Positions 1 through 9,521 are shown, counted from the stretch's first letter. The stretch is 64,000 bases of DNA from G963675935 sp963719005 (GCA_963719005.1 CAVRAR010000002.1:310001-374000); one strand, 5' to 3'. Notes: generated by a model from the letters alone, not told the origin. Numbers and translations are program-made.

Positions 1-61
1 TCGTGGTCGCACACAACTGGACGCATAGGAATCGTGAGGGTCGTTTACGATCCTTTCCGCG

Positions 62-244
62 AAGCGGTATTCGGCCCGACGTTTACGTCGGGTGAAGGGG
101 AACAACCCCGCATTTTCGTTTCATCCCTGCCCGCCGCCGGAGGCGGCGGGCAGGGATGAAACGAGGCGGGTGGGAGCCTAGCGAACCCGTGCTAAAGCAC
201 GGGCCGAATACCGCCTGCGGCGGGAACGCCCGTAAACGGGCGTG
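62..244. repeat. Cluster of nested palindromes in the leading intergenic region
   Basis: The 324 bases before the first gene hold no convincing gene but several inverted repeats. A perfect 22-base inverted repeat with a 3-base spacer occupies 117-163 (CGTTTCATCCCTGCCCGCCG and its complement). Outer arms around 63-79 and 199-215 share GCGGTATTCGGCCCG and its complement. Smaller hairpins are CCCGACG-ttta-CGTCGGG near 77-92, CCCGTGC-taaa-GCACGGG at 187-204, and CGCCCG-taaa-CGGGCG at 229-244. It reads as a nest of mobile-type palindromes, not a terminator, because no T-run follows. Confidence 0.75.
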
Positions 245-324
245 ATGATTGCCGTCGCTGCGGATTGTCACCGCATCAAGGATGTGCGTAACAACGCGGG
301 ATGAATGACCGAGGTTTGCGTATC

Positions 325-1437
325 ATGGAACTCCTCTGCGCACTATTGACGGCGTTCTTCCTCTGGCTGTTCATGTTTCATCTTCTGTGGAGCCGGCGGG
401 CGCGAGTCCGCGAGGAGGCGGGGCCGTTATTGCTCGAAGTCAAGGCTGCCTCCCGTGTTGTTTGGGCGTTCCGCTGGTTGAAATGGTTCGCCATGGCGTT
501 TTTCCTCGTTATGATGGCCCTGCTCGCCGCAATGTTGTATCGCCTGAGCACGGCGTTTCCCGAACTCGTGGCTTGGAGGTGCCCCAGTTCTCCCCTGTCC
601 GGCCTAATCATCAGCTACTCGTTCATGTTCTTGATGCTCGTCGCCCCTCCGCATTGGCCGCGTGTTGCCCTGGAAATCAGAGAACGAGGCATTGTCTTTA
701 GCAACAGCCGAATGAGGCTTTGGAGGGAAATCGGCGAGTGCCGGTGGTTTCTGGCGAAAACCATAGTCGGCGATCTCCTCCTTCGTTGGAAGCCGTTGTA
801 CTATAGACGCTCTCGCGTCACTGTCGACGAGAAGAACATCGCTCCGGGACAGAAAGAGGCAGTCACGGCGATGCTGGCGCGGTTCGCGCCGGTCTACGAC
901 CACGACGGAACGTTGCTGGCCGAACCGAGCGGGGCTGAGTTGGCGGCGAGGGCCGCGACGCCCGTGCGGCCGCGACCTCGTTTTCTGCTCCAATTCGATC
1001 TTCGATCATTGCTGCTGCTTGTCGTTGTGATCAGTTGTGCGGCAAGCTGCTACGGCATCCACTATCGCCGTCTCCTGCCGCAGCGCCGGGCCGTTACGCG
1101 ACTGGAAGTGTTCGCCCCCGCAATTGATTCTTTTGACGACGTCGGCATTCCGTGGGCGATAGACTTTTCCAAATGTGCTAAGAAACCGAGCGACGACGAC
1201 TTGGCCTGTCTGGCATCGCTCGATCAGTTGACCTCGGTCGATCTTTCCGGCTCGCCGATTACCGATGCGGGAATCGAGCACCTGAAGGGCCTCTGTTATC
1301 TGAGCTACGTTAATTGCAAGGGCACCAACGTCACCGCGAAGGGTGCGGAAGAACTGCATCGCCTCTTGCCGAATGCCGCAATCATCTACGGTCCGGCCAA
1401 GAAACCCGTTGTGCTGAAACCGCCGGATTGGAAGTAG
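325..1437 (+). CDS. Planctomycete membrane protein with short C-terminal LRR segment (copy 1)
   Basis: Function unknown. From this start the protein has 370 residues. Hydrophobic stretches lie at the N-terminus (MELLCALLTAFFLWLF), around residues 55-75 and 90-110, and near 230-250 in the FDLRSLLLLVVV segment that is common in planctomycete membrane proteins. The C-terminus carries about two leucine-rich repeats (LTSVDLSGSPITDAGIEHLK). I chose ATG 325 over ATG 301 because the next gene is a paralog beginning MELFCALLTGFFLWLF, and both start codons are preceded by a matching GAATGACCGA stretch. Tandem duplication with 1542-2645 is clear. The LRR part suggests protein binding, which is inference only. 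Confidence 0.75.
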   Translation: MELLCALLTAFFLWLFMFHLLWSRRARVREEAGPLLLEVKAASRVVWAFRWLKWFAMAFFLVMMALLAAMLYRLSTAFPELVAWRCPSSPLSGLIISYSFMFLMLVAPPHWPRVALEIRERGIVFSNSRMRLWREIGECRWFLAKTIVGDLLLRWKPLYYRRSRVTVDEKNIAPGQKEAVTAMLARFAPVYDHDGTLLAEPSGAELAARAATPVRPRPRFLLQFDLRSLLLLVVVISCAASCYGIHYRRLLPQRRAVTRLEVFAPAIDSFDDVGIPWAIDFSKCAKKPSDDDLACLASLDQLTSVDLSGSPITDAGIEHLKGLCYLSYVNCKGTNVTAKGAEELHRLLPNAAIIYGPAKKPVVLKPPDWK

Positions 1438-1541
1438 TCGATGTCCGCGTTTCGCCGCCGCTTTCTCCGCCCGAAGTCTGTGGCTATACTTGATCGAGGG
1501 GTAAGCCAACGTTGCGAGAATGACCGAAGGACATCGACGCG

Positions 1542-2645
1542 ATGGAACTGTTCTGCGCCCTACTAACCGGCTTCTTCCTCTGGTTGTTCGTCTACCATTG
1601 GCGGCGGAAGTCGATCGAACGAATGCGCCAACTAGCGGGCGATCTGTTGTTCATGGCCGGGAGCACTCGTCCCAGGCGGGTGCGCTGGACGCTCTTCATC
1701 TACCTCTCTGTCATCCTCCTTATTAACGTCGTCGGCGTGCTCGCTGGCCCCCTCCTGAACGCCCACGTGACCTTCGACCTCGGCGGCCAGTGTGGTCTTG
1801 CGGTGACTTTCGCGGCGGTTCTCGCGCTGGGAATTCCCGCAACACGCAATATCGCATTGGAGGTCCGCGAGCACGGCGTCTTATGCCAGAAGGTCGGCAG
1901 CTTCGTGCCGACGGGAAGGCTCTATTTTGTGCCGTGGAACCAGATTGCCGCCTGCCAGTGGGTCCGCAAGAGCTTTGGAGTGATTTCGAAATTCGACGAC
2001 GTACACAACAGTCTGACGATCGCCCAGAATTGTGTCCCGTCGGAACAGAAGCACGGTGTCACGATCGCCATCGGCCAATTCGTCGTCGTATATAACTACG
2101 ATGGCTATCTCCTGGCGGAACCGGGCGACGAAGCCCGCAAGACCAAGTGGATCTCCCACCAAAGTCTCGACCATCCGCCGCTGCAATTCAATCTGCAAAC
2201 CATGTTGCTTCTTGTAGTTGTCGTGGCATGTTTTGCGAACCTCGTCGGTCTTCATTACCGCAACCCGAAGACTCAAGCGATTAGGAGGCTCGGAACGCTC
2301 GATCCGGCGATTAGTTTCAACGGCGATGATGAGGTTTGGAAGATCGACTTTTCAGGGTGCGTGAAGAAGCCAACCGACGACGATCTGGTTTACCTGGAGC
2401 CGCTTTCCGAACTGGAATTCTTGGACCTTGGCGGGGCTCCAATTACAGATGCCGGATTGATGCATTTGAAAGGGCTCAAGAAGTTGACCCACCTCAATCT
2501 AGCGAACACCGGCGTGACCGAAAAGGGCATGGAAGACCTCTGGCGATGGTTGCCGAAAACAAGTATCGCAAAACGTGTTCAGTGGATTCCGCCTAACATG
2601 GAGCCTATTTACTCGCTTCCGCCCAAGGGGAAGCGGCGGCCTTGA
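1542..2645 (+). CDS. Planctomycete membrane protein with short C-terminal LRR segment (copy 2)
   Basis: A 367-residue paralog of the gene at 325. It has the same order: N-terminal membrane helix, further hydrophobic segments, the FNLQTMLLLVVVVACF helix about two thirds along, then an LRR segment (LEFLDLGGAPITDAGLMHLK) followed by a second repeat (LTHLNLANTGVTEKGMEDL). AAGGA stands about 10 bases before the ATG, and a TATACT hexamer at 1485-1490 could be a -10 box. The two copies have diverged strongly in the middle but keep the ends and the KKPxDDDL motif before the LRRs. Function is not known; duplication suggests a family with variable cytoplasmic or periplasmic middle regions. Confidence 0.75.
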   Translation: MELFCALLTGFFLWLFVYHWRRKSIERMRQLAGDLLFMAGSTRPRRVRWTLFIYLSVILLINVVGVLAGPLLNAHVTFDLGGQCGLAVTFAAVLALGIPATRNIALEVREHGVLCQKVGSFVPTGRLYFVPWNQIAACQWVRKSFGVISKFDDVHNSLTIAQNCVPSEQKHGVTIAIGQFVVVYNYDGYLLAEPGDEARKTKWISHQSLDHPPLQFNLQTMLLLVVVVACFANLVGLHYRNPKTQAIRRLGTLDPAISFNGDDEVWKIDFSGCVKKPTDDDLVYLEPLSELEFLDLGGAPITDAGLMHLKGLKKLTHLNLANTGVTEKGMEDLWRWLPKTSIAKRVQWIPPNMEPIYSLPPKGKRRP

Positions 2646-2756
2646 GGCGAAACTGTGGCTGGCAGTTTGCCCGCCTTCAACTATGATAGAGAATATGACG
2701 AGCGTCGTCGTTTTCTCGTCCGGGTTTCCCCGTTTTCAGTCACCAGGAACCGTTCG

Positions 2757-4403
2757 ATGACCGCGTTTTCCGCGAATCCCGCCGGCCAACAATTCCCGAT
2801 CCCCAGCGAAGCCGATTACCCCGCCGAGCTTGCCAGGCTTGAGACCCTCGTCCAGCAGGCTCGCGGCGAAGGGAAAGAAATCGTCGTGGTGATGGGCGTT
2901 GGGTTTGTCGGGGCGGTCATGGCCGCAGTGATCGCCGACACCGTCGATAAGAAGACCCGCAAACCGAGCAAGTTCGTGATCGGCTGCGATCTGCCCAGCG
3001 AGCGGAGCTATTGGAAGATTGCGATGGTCAACCGTGGCCAATCGCCGGTCAAGGCCGAGGATCCCGAGGTCGATCCGATGATCGCCCGCTGCGTCAAGGA
3101 CAAGAAAACGCTGACGGCGACGTTCAACAACGAGTGCCTCAAGCTGGCCGACTGCGTCGTGGTCGACGTGCAGTGCGATTACACGAAGCACGCTTTGGGC
3201 GACATGCGGACCGGCGAGACGGAAATGGCCGCCCTCGAAGCGACCGTGCGGACCATCGGCCGCAGCGTACAGCCGCACTGTTTGACGTTGATCGAGACCA
3301 CCGTCGCCCCCGGCACGACGGAGTCGGTCGCGTGGCCGATCATGAAGAAGGCGTTTGCCGCCCGGGGGATCAAGAGCGAGCCGCTCTTGGCGCACAGTTT
3401 CGAGCGGGTGATGCCGGGCCGCGACTACGTCTCGTCGATCCGCGATTTCTGGCGGGTCTGCTCCGGCTGCAACGCCGAAGCCCGGGCGCGGGTCGAGAAG
3501 TTCTTGCGCGAGGTTCTCAACACCGAGCAATTCCCGTTGACGGTGATGGATCGCCCGATCGAATCGGAGACGACAAAAATCATCGAGAACTCCTACCGGG
3601 CGATGATTCTGGCGTTCATGAACGAATGGAGCCTCTTCGCCGAGCGGAACGGCGTCGATCTGATCAAGGTGATCCGAGCGATCAAGATGCGGCCGACGCA
3701 CAGCAACATCATTTTTCCCGGCCCCGGCGTAGGCGGCTACTGCCTGCCGAAAGACGGCGCACTGGGCTATTGGGCCTACAAACACATCCTCGGTTTCGAG
3801 GACGGCGACGCGGTGTTCAAGATGACCCCGACCGCCATCGACGTCAACGACACCAGGGCCCTGCACGTCGCCGAAATCACCCGCGATGCCCTGCGCAACA
3901 TGGGGCGTTACATCGCCGGGGCCGACGTGTTGATCTGCGGCGCCAGCTATCGCCAGGGCGTCGGCGACACTCGCTACAGCGGCTCGGAATTGGTCGTGCG
4001 CAGGCTCACGGAACTGGGCGCCGAAATGCGCGTCCACGATCCGTACGTCGATCACTGGATCGAAATCGAGCAGCAGGACGTTTTTCCCTCGCCAGGGCAA
4101 TCGTGGGCGCGCTTCTTCCGCAACCAGGAGGGGCTCGCGGATCTGCGCGTGCAGAAGGATCTCGCCGCCGCGCTGGATCGGATCGAGGCACTGGTCCTGG
4201 CCGTGCCGCACGAGCAGTACCTCGATCTCGATCCTGACCAGATCGTCCAATGGGCCGGCGGGCCGCTGGCGGTGATCGACTGCTACGGCATTCTCTCCGA
4301 CGAGAAGATTCGCCGCTACTTCGAGTTGGGCTGCGAGGTGAAAGCCCTCGGCCGCGGGCACATCAGGCGGATCAAAGAGCAGGTCTGGGCGAAAGGCAAG
4401 TAG
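2757..4403 (+). CDS. UDP-glucose/GDP-mannose dehydrogenase family protein
   Basis: NAD-dependent four-electron oxidation of a nucleotide sugar to the uronic acid is the family reaction, feeding surface polysaccharide synthesis. The 548-residue product has a Rossmann motif GVGFVG at residues 47-52, a central SETTKIIENSYRAM helix, and the signature GVGGYCLPKD with catalytic Cys at about residue 329. The C-terminal UDP-binding part follows (ICGASYRQGVGDTRYS). It is about 100 residues longer than typical UDP-glucose dehydrogenases, with extra N-terminal sequence and a longer C-terminal domain. ATG 2757 is preferred because residues encoded upstream of it look non-coding. The sugar substrate cannot be read from the sequence. 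Confidence 0.88.
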   Translation: MTAFSANPAGQQFPIPSEADYPAELARLETLVQQARGEGKEIVVVMGVGFVGAVMAAVIADTVDKKTRKPSKFVIGCDLPSERSYWKIAMVNRGQSPVKAEDPEVDPMIARCVKDKKTLTATFNNECLKLADCVVVDVQCDYTKHALGDMRTGETEMAALEATVRTIGRSVQPHCLTLIETTVAPGTTESVAWPIMKKAFAARGIKSEPLLAHSFERVMPGRDYVSSIRDFWRVCSGCNAEARARVEKFLREVLNTEQFPLTVMDRPIESETTKIIENSYRAMILAFMNEWSLFAERNGVDLIKVIRAIKMRPTHSNIIFPGPGVGGYCLPKDGALGYWAYKHILGFEDGDAVFKMTPTAIDVNDTRALHVAEITRDALRNMGRYIAGADVLICGASYRQGVGDTRYSGSELVVRRLTELGAEMRVHDPYVDHWIEIEQQDVFPSPGQSWARFFRNQEGLADLRVQKDLAAALDRIEALVLAVPHEQYLDLDPDQIVQWAGGPLAVIDCYGILSDEKIRRYFELGCEVKALGRGHIRRIKEQVWAKGK

Positions 4404-4646
4404 GCCGCGGCGTGCTACGGGGGTTCTGCACCACGCGAGTTTTGCATCACGCTTTTCATTGCGAATCTGCTTTCGTTCGCGCTACGGTCTTTTCGCCTCG
4501 TTACGAATGGGGCAGGCAAACCAGTAGCAGATTCACGTGGTCGCCAGGGCCTTCGACCAGAGAGTCCCAGAATTCGGTGGTATTCTAACGCGTGTTGGAA
4601 TACGGACGAGATTATGAGACGACGGCAAGGATACGGGATGCGCCAA

Positions 4647-6581
4647 TCAGCCCACTTTGATCGCCCGGACCTCTGCGGCGCGCTCATCGACGAGGATAAT
4701 TGGGAGGTCGCCCGGGTTTTTGACCGGCAGGCCGCGGAGGTGATCCATGATCGCCTGCCATTCCTTGATTTCCAGGACAGCGCCGTTCTTCGGCGCGGTG
4801 GCGACACTGCCCTTGTCCAACGTGCCCGGTGGCGGAAGCAGGTCGGGTGTGTCTCTGCGAGGGTCGTCTAGTGCCTCGACCTTCGATTTGAGGGGCTGCC
4901 CCTCCTTGTTCTTGGGCAGAAGAGCCAGTTTACCCTTCGTGTACTTGGGGATGGCCACGACAATCATCGCGAGCATCAGCGGGCAGGTGAGGCTATACAA
5001 GTGCTCGTCCTTCCCGCTGATGTCAATGGCGCGGTAGCGGCGGTCGAGGTCTCCGATCTCGATGGCCGTCACGACGTCGAACTTCGGGCGGGACTGGTCG
5101 TAGCGGAACCTCATGCCGGATGTGCGGGGGAAAAACTCGCCGGGGTGGGCCGGGTTATCCACGAGGAAGAACTCCAACAGATTCTTCAACTCCTGGCCGG
5201 TGAAGTAGCCCGTCACCAGTGCGCTGCCAGCCGTTGGATCGACGACACCGGCACCGAGGGGTGCCACGGCAAACACATCGTAGACGGTTTGCACGCCCGA
5301 CTTCCCCCGTGTCAAGCCGGTGCGCATCAGCCCGTTGACGCTGAAGCCGATGTCCGCTTTTGTGGCCTTTCTGAAGGCATCGGTGCAGAGGTTGGCCAGT
5401 AGGGTGCTGGCCGCGATGTCGGCAAAGGTGTTGGGTAGATCCCGCGGTGCCACTGCCAGCGGCTGATCGATGCTGTAACCGCGCAACGCAAACACGGCCC
5501 CGGTGACGGACTTCTTGAGCTTGTCGATCTCGTCGGCGATGGCCCGGTCGCCGGCAATTGTGTCGTCAACCGGGTAGAGCCGGTAGGACTCGACCGTCAG
5601 TTTGCCGCCGTCCAATGTGAGCACCAGTTCGCCGAGGTTCTCGCTTTGCTTTCCGGTCTGGACCACGGGCGTGCGGTCATTGACGATGATCGCCTCGCGT
5701 AGTTCGGTGTGGCTGTGGCCGCCGATCACCACGTCGATGCCCGGCACCGCCTTGGGTAGGCGCACGTCCTCGCCGTCGGTGTAGCGCCCGTCCTTCCCTT
5801 TTTCCACGCCGCCGTGGCTAAGCGCGATGATCACATCCACCTGCTCCGTCTCGCGTAGAATCTTCACCATCTCTCTGGCGGCTTCGATGGGGTCGGAGAA
5901 AGAAACCGCACCGCCATTGGTGTAGATCTGGGCTTCTTTGCCGAGCACCCCGAAGATGCCGAAGCGAATGCCGCCCCGTTCGATCACGAGGTAGCGGCGG
6001 ATCACGCCATCCTTGGCCAGACGCTGGAGATCGGCCAGTGTGGCGTCGTCCTTTGAGAAATTGGAGTTCGAGGTGAGCACCGCCGGAACGTGGCCGGCTT
6101 TGGCGGCGACGTCGATCGCCTTGCCCAGGCCATCAGGCCCGAGGTCGGTTTCATGGTTGCCGAGGGTGGTGGCATCGTAGCCCATCCGGGACATCAGTTG
6201 CAGTTCGCCACCGGTCTCTCGACTAGCGGCGGCGAACGCGGTCCCCATGCTGTAGTCGCCCGCGTCCAGTAGCAGCACAGGCCCCTGTCCCTTGCGGGCT
6301 TTCTTCCTCGCGGCGATCAACGCGGCCAGCCGCGCGTATCCGCCCCGCGTCGTATCGTCGTTAAGCGTGAACGGCGTGTAGTCCGCGGCCGGACCCATGC
6401 CGATGAAGGTTGAGTGCATGTCGTTGGTGTGAAGAATGGTAAAAGTCTTCTTCCCGTTCACGGCCGCGGACAGTCCTCCAGGAAGGAGGATCGTTACGCC
6501 GACTGCTGCTGAGCCGGCCAGGAACTCGCGACGGGAGAGCGGTCCGCATGGCGTGGGAGCTTGTTTGTGTGTGGACTTCAT
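4647..6581 (-). CDS. Tat-exported bifunctional metallophosphatase/5'-nucleotidase (UshA-like)
   Basis: Predicted to dephosphorylate nucleotides or sugar nucleotides outside the cytoplasm. The N-terminus has a twin-arginine signal (LSRREFLAGS, Arg17-Arg18) followed by a hydrophobic run. The calcineurin-like metal site is complete: ILHTNDMH at 49-56, LDAGDYSMG, GNHETDLG, and GGHSHTEL. The C-terminal 5'-nucleotidase domain begins around residue 370 (SIDQPLAVAPRDLPN) with the usual VNGLMRTGLTRG segment. At 644 residues it is slightly longer than UshA. It lies 105 bases downstream of the arylsulfatase on the same strand, so the pair may serve phosphate and sulfate scavenging; that link is inference. 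Confidence 0.88.
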   Translation of the reverse strand: MKSTHKQAPTPCGPLSRREFLAGSAAVGVTILLPGGLSAAVNGKKTFTILHTNDMHSTFIGMGPAADYTPFTLNDDTTRGGYARLAALIAARKKARKGQGPVLLLDAGDYSMGTAFAAASRETGGELQLMSRMGYDATTLGNHETDLGPDGLGKAIDVAAKAGHVPAVLTSNSNFSKDDATLADLQRLAKDGVIRRYLVIERGGIRFGIFGVLGKEAQIYTNGGAVSFSDPIEAAREMVKILRETEQVDVIIALSHGGVEKGKDGRYTDGEDVRLPKAVPGIDVVIGGHSHTELREAIIVNDRTPVVQTGKQSENLGELVLTLDGGKLTVESYRLYPVDDTIAGDRAIADEIDKLKKSVTGAVFALRGYSIDQPLAVAPRDLPNTFADIAASTLLANLCTDAFRKATKADIGFSVNGLMRTGLTRGKSGVQTVYDVFAVAPLGAGVVDPTAGSALVTGYFTGQELKNLLEFFLVDNPAHPGEFFPRTSGMRFRYDQSRPKFDVVTAIEIGDLDRRYRAIDISGKDEHLYSLTCPLMLAMIVVAIPKYTKGKLALLPKNKEGQPLKSKVEALDDPRRDTPDLLPPPGTLDKGSVATAPKNGAVLEIKEWQAIMDHLRGLPVKNPGDLPIILVDERAAEVRAIKVG

Positions 6582-6616
6582 AGTCTGACCTTTCAGAGAC
6601 GGCTTCCCGGGATAAG

Positions 6617-6646
6617 GGCCGCACGCGTGTATGCACGCGTGCGGCC
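6617..6646. repeat. Perfect 13-base inverted repeat between sulfatase and nucleotidase genes
   Basis: GGCCGCACGCGTG and its exact complement are separated by TATG. No T-run follows on either strand, so it is more likely a palindromic element than an intrinsic terminator. It sits between two co-directional minus-strand genes and could form a stable hairpin in their shared transcript. Confidence 0.7.
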
Positions 6647-6686
6647 GGGTTTAGCAAAATCCGTCCGCATTTCGGTCAGCGTGGCG

Positions 6687-8285
6687 TTAGTCGCCTCCGC
6701 TCTCCTTCGTTTTCTGCAACACGTCATCGAGGTTGAAACTCGCAGCCTTCTGTCGCTGGGGATAGTCCTTAAACGTCATCAGGAACTTGCCCACGTATTC
6801 TTGTGCGGGCGTGATAACGTAGAGGTGATTAAGCACCCAGTCATAATACGTATTTGACGTGATATCCGCCCGCTCGTAGGGATCGGTGCGAAGGTTAAAG
6901 AGCTTCGGGAACCGCAACGTGACGAACGGTTCGGCCCAGATTCCCATAGTGCCCGCCATCCGCTGCTCCATGAAGACGATCTTCCAGTTGTTATAGCGCA
7001 GGCCGGTGACCTGTTGGTCGTCGTTGATGTAAAAGAACTCTTGACGCGGGCTCTTGGCGACCTGACCGGTCAGATACGGGATCAGGTTGTATCCATCCAG
7101 ATGCACCTTGTAGGTCATGTTATCGACTTTGTACCCCTTGGCCAGCTTTTCCTTGATTTCAGTGTCACCGGCCATCGCCAGCAGCGTGGGCATCCAGTCG
7201 AGGTGGCTGACTATGTCGTTGGACACAGTGTCGGGCTTGATGTGGCCCGGCCAGCGAACCATGGCCGGCACCCGGTAAGCTCCTTCCCAGTTCGAGTTCT
7301 TCTCGCTACGGAACGGGGTCATGGCGGCGTCCGGCCAGGAATTCATGTGCGGGCCGTTGTCGGTGGAGTACATCACGAACGTGTTGTCGGCGATTCCGGC
7401 ATCGTCCAGCGCCTTGAGGATCGTACCGACGTTCTTGTCGTGGTCGATCATGGCGTCGGCGTATTCACTCATCTGCGGGCCGGATTGGCCCACGCTCTCT
7501 GGCTTGACATGGGTGCGGAAGTGCATGTGCGTGAAGTTCACCCACAGAAAGATCGGCTTGCCGGCCGCATTCTGCCGCTTGATGAAGTCCGCGGACCTGT
7601 CGGCGATGTCGTCGTCGATCGTCTCCATCCGCTTCTTGGTCAGCGGGCCGGTGTCTTTGATGGTCTGCTTGCCGACCTTGCCGAAGCGTGGATCCACCGT
7701 GGCGTCGTCCTTGTCGCTGGCCTTGCAGTCGATCACGCCGCGCGGACCGTACTTGGCGAGGAACGCCGGGTCTTTCGGGAAGTCCGGCAGTTCCGGCTCT
7801 TCGGAGGCGTTCAGGTGGTACAGGGCACCGTAGAACTCGTCGAAACCGTGGACGGTGGGTAGGAACTCGTTCCGGTCGCCAAGATGGTTCTTGCCAAACT
7901 GTCCGGTCGCGTAACCGAGCGGCTTAAGCAACTCGGCAATCGTCGGGTCTTCCTTCTGCAATCCGAGAGTCGCGCCCGGCAGGCCGACCTTGGTCAAACC
8001 GGTGCGCAGCCCGGACTGGCCGGTGATGAACGACGCCCGGCCGGCCGTGCAGCTCTGTTCGGCGTAGTAGTCGGTGAACATCATGCCTTCCTTGGCGACG
8101 CGGTCGATGTTGGGCGTCTTGAAGCCCATCAGGCCACGCGAGTAGGCGCTAACATCGGACTGGCCGATGTCGTCGCCCCAGATGATGACGATGTTGGGCT
8201 TCCTGTCCGCCGCCTGGGCTGGAGCAAGGATGCCCAGCGCCAGCCCGACGGCCATTGCGAGGTACTTGAGTTTCGTTTTCATCAT
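6687..8285 (-). CDS. Secreted arylsulfatase (sulfatase family S1)
   Basis: Hydrolyses a sulfate ester outside the cytoplasm. The 532-residue protein starts with a Sec signal (MMKTKLKYLAMAVGLALGIL...AQA). Metal ligands appear in IVIIWGDDIGQSD (Asp38-Asp39), and the formylglycine site is CTAGR with Cys79; this fits the accepted C-x-[PA]-x-R sulfatase motif, so an FGE-type maturase is needed, none being in this window. GKNHLGD and a DNGPHMNSW segment complete the fold. ATG 8285 is favoured over the upstream in-frame ATG at 8336 because GGAG sits seven bases before it and a signal peptide then follows directly. Sulfatases are abundant in planctomycetes that degrade sulfated polysaccharides. Confidence 0.9.
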   Translation of the reverse strand: MMKTKLKYLAMAVGLALGILAPAQAADRKPNIVIIWGDDIGQSDVSAYSRGLMGFKTPNIDRVAKEGMMFTDYYAEQSCTAGRASFITGQSGLRTGLTKVGLPGATLGLQKEDPTIAELLKPLGYATGQFGKNHLGDRNEFLPTVHGFDEFYGALYHLNASEEPELPDFPKDPAFLAKYGPRGVIDCKASDKDDATVDPRFGKVGKQTIKDTGPLTKKRMETIDDDIADRSADFIKRQNAAGKPIFLWVNFTHMHFRTHVKPESVGQSGPQMSEYADAMIDHDKNVGTILKALDDAGIADNTFVMYSTDNGPHMNSWPDAAMTPFRSEKNSNWEGAYRVPAMVRWPGHIKPDTVSNDIVSHLDWMPTLLAMAGDTEIKEKLAKGYKVDNMTYKVHLDGYNLIPYLTGQVAKSPRQEFFYINDDQQVTGLRYNNWKIVFMEQRMAGTMGIWAEPFVTLRFPKLFNLRTDPYERADITSNTYYDWVLNHLYVITPAQEYVGKFLMTFKDYPQRQKAASFNLDDVLQKTKESGGD

Positions 8286-8792
8286 TGATGGTCTCCGGGG
8301 TTTGTTGGTGCTTGGTGGCAAGACATTCTTGTTCATGCAGTCTTTCCCTCGGCTACATAATGTGCTTGTGATCGCGCAAAACGTAGCACTGGAATAACTT
8401 AGAATTGTACCTCGGAAACCACTGCGGCGAAACCTGCCCTCCTCGAAGCGACGAATGGGGGGATTGCCAGGGAAAAGTCAAGGAAGCAGGGAATGCGGCG
8501 ACCGTCGGGGTGTGGAACCCAGCACGGTTAGAAATGGCCGGAAGGTCATAGGCATCAATCGCCCCAGGGAACTTTTGGAACGCGTGGGGGGCGGATCCAG
8601 TGGGGATGGATGAATGCCACTCGTTTTGAACCGGCTCTCGACAATCGTTCGTTTTGCAGCACCCAGTTCCCTGCTCGTCAGTTTGCTCGATTGTCCGGCA
8701 GGGGGATTCCAAGATCGCCATTTCGGATATCTTGTCGTTGGAAAGCTGTCGGAGATGACGTCTTCAATACCGGCTGGCCGTGGCGGTCACTG
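8286..8792. other. Gene-free stretch upstream of the sulfatase
   Basis: About 500 bases between the sulfatase start and a palindromic element. Open frames exist on both strands but none shows a signal peptide, motif, ribosome site or sensible composition. The part next to 8350-8400 is AT-richer and probably contains the sulfatase promoter, but I cannot pick convincing hexamers. Confidence 0.5.
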
Positions 8793-8958
8793 TCTCAGAA
8801 CGTGCTTGGAAAATCGGTCCCCTCTCCCTTTGGGAGAGGGTTAGGGTGAGGGCGGCCGACCGCAGGCTACTCGATTTCCCGCAATCCGCGCCGGGCGGCC
8901 CTCACCCCCTGCCCCTCTCCCAAAGGGAGAGGGGAGGTTTTCAAAACACGTTCTCAGC
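8793..8958. repeat. Large inverted repeat built of CCCTCTCCC palindromes, overlapping the TlpA-like gene end
   Basis: Two oppositely oriented units, each with the core CCCTCTCCCTTTGGGAGAGG (8820-8839) or its near complement (about 8913-8934), followed by TTAGGGTGAGGGCGGCC and its complement. The outer flanks GAACGTGCTTGGAAAA and the complement of GAACGTGTTTTGAAAA also pair. The right half lies inside the reading frame of the thioredoxin-like gene and supplies its last residues and stop codon. Related units occur at 57984-58008, 59878-59905 and 60050-60103. Confidence 0.85.
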
Positions 8959-9521
8959 AATTCATCTACGGCGAGATCGATTTGTTCCGGGGCGAGCGAT
9001 TCGCCGCCGCTGACGAAGGTCTTTTGGAGGCGGCCGTGGCGATCGTAGATTTTCAGATGCGGCAGGGCGCCGTCGGTGACGTCGAAGGCATCGAACCCTG
9101 CCGAACCGACGCCGTATGAACTGATGAAGTTCTCGAAGGTGGCCCCGCGATCGCGCAAGAAATGGAGAACCGCTTCCCGCTTCTCCGTTTCGTCCATGCT
9201 CACCGAGATGACCACCAAGCCGCGGTCGGCAAGCCGCCGGTGAAGCTCGACGGTGTGGGGAAACAGCTTCACGCAGGGCACGCACCAGGTCGCCCAGAAT
9301 TCCACCAACACGACCTTCCCCCGACACCGTGCGACCGCGTCGGCAAGCCCACGGCTGTCGACCGTCGTCAGAGCGATCTTGTCGGTTGCGATTTCGGCCG
9401 GCGGCGTGGTGTGGCGCCCGCAGCCGACGAACGACAGGCCCGCCAAGACCGTCAACACCGCGGCTGCATACGCGATTGCCCGCGCACGAGGCGGTGAAAC
9501 GACGGTGTTCAGCGTGGTCAT
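8841..9521 (-). CDS. TlpA-like thioredoxin-fold lipoprotein
   Basis: Extracytoplasmic thiol-disulfide oxidoreductase of the TlpA/ResA type. Residues about 15-34 form a lipoprotein signal ending in LSFVGC. The redox site is FWATWCVPCVK, and a cis-proline segment (DGALPHLKIYDRHG) follows at the expected distance. The start overlaps the stop of the preceding redoxin gene by ATGA, so the two are translationally coupled. The natural domain ends near ...IDLAVDELL; the remaining roughly 35 residues (PSPFGRGAGGEGR and following) are encoded by a palindromic repeat, and the TAA stop is inside that repeat. The original C-terminus may therefore have been replaced. Confidence 0.85.
   Translation of the reverse strand: MTTLNTVVSPPRARAIAYAAAVLTVLAGLSFVGCGRHTTPPAEIATDKIALTTVDSRGLADAVARCRGKVVLVEFWATWCVPCVKLFPHTVELHRRLADRGLVVISVSMDETEKREAVLHFLRDRGATFENFISSYGVGSAGFDAFDVTDGALPHLKIYDRHGRLQKTFVSGGESLAPEQIDLAVDELLRTCFENLPSPFGRGAGGEGRPARIAGNRVACGRPPSP

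Noticed and set aside
6617..6646. Intrinsic terminator between sulfatase and nucleotidase
   Set aside because: Strong hairpin but no T-run on either strand; listed as a repeat instead.
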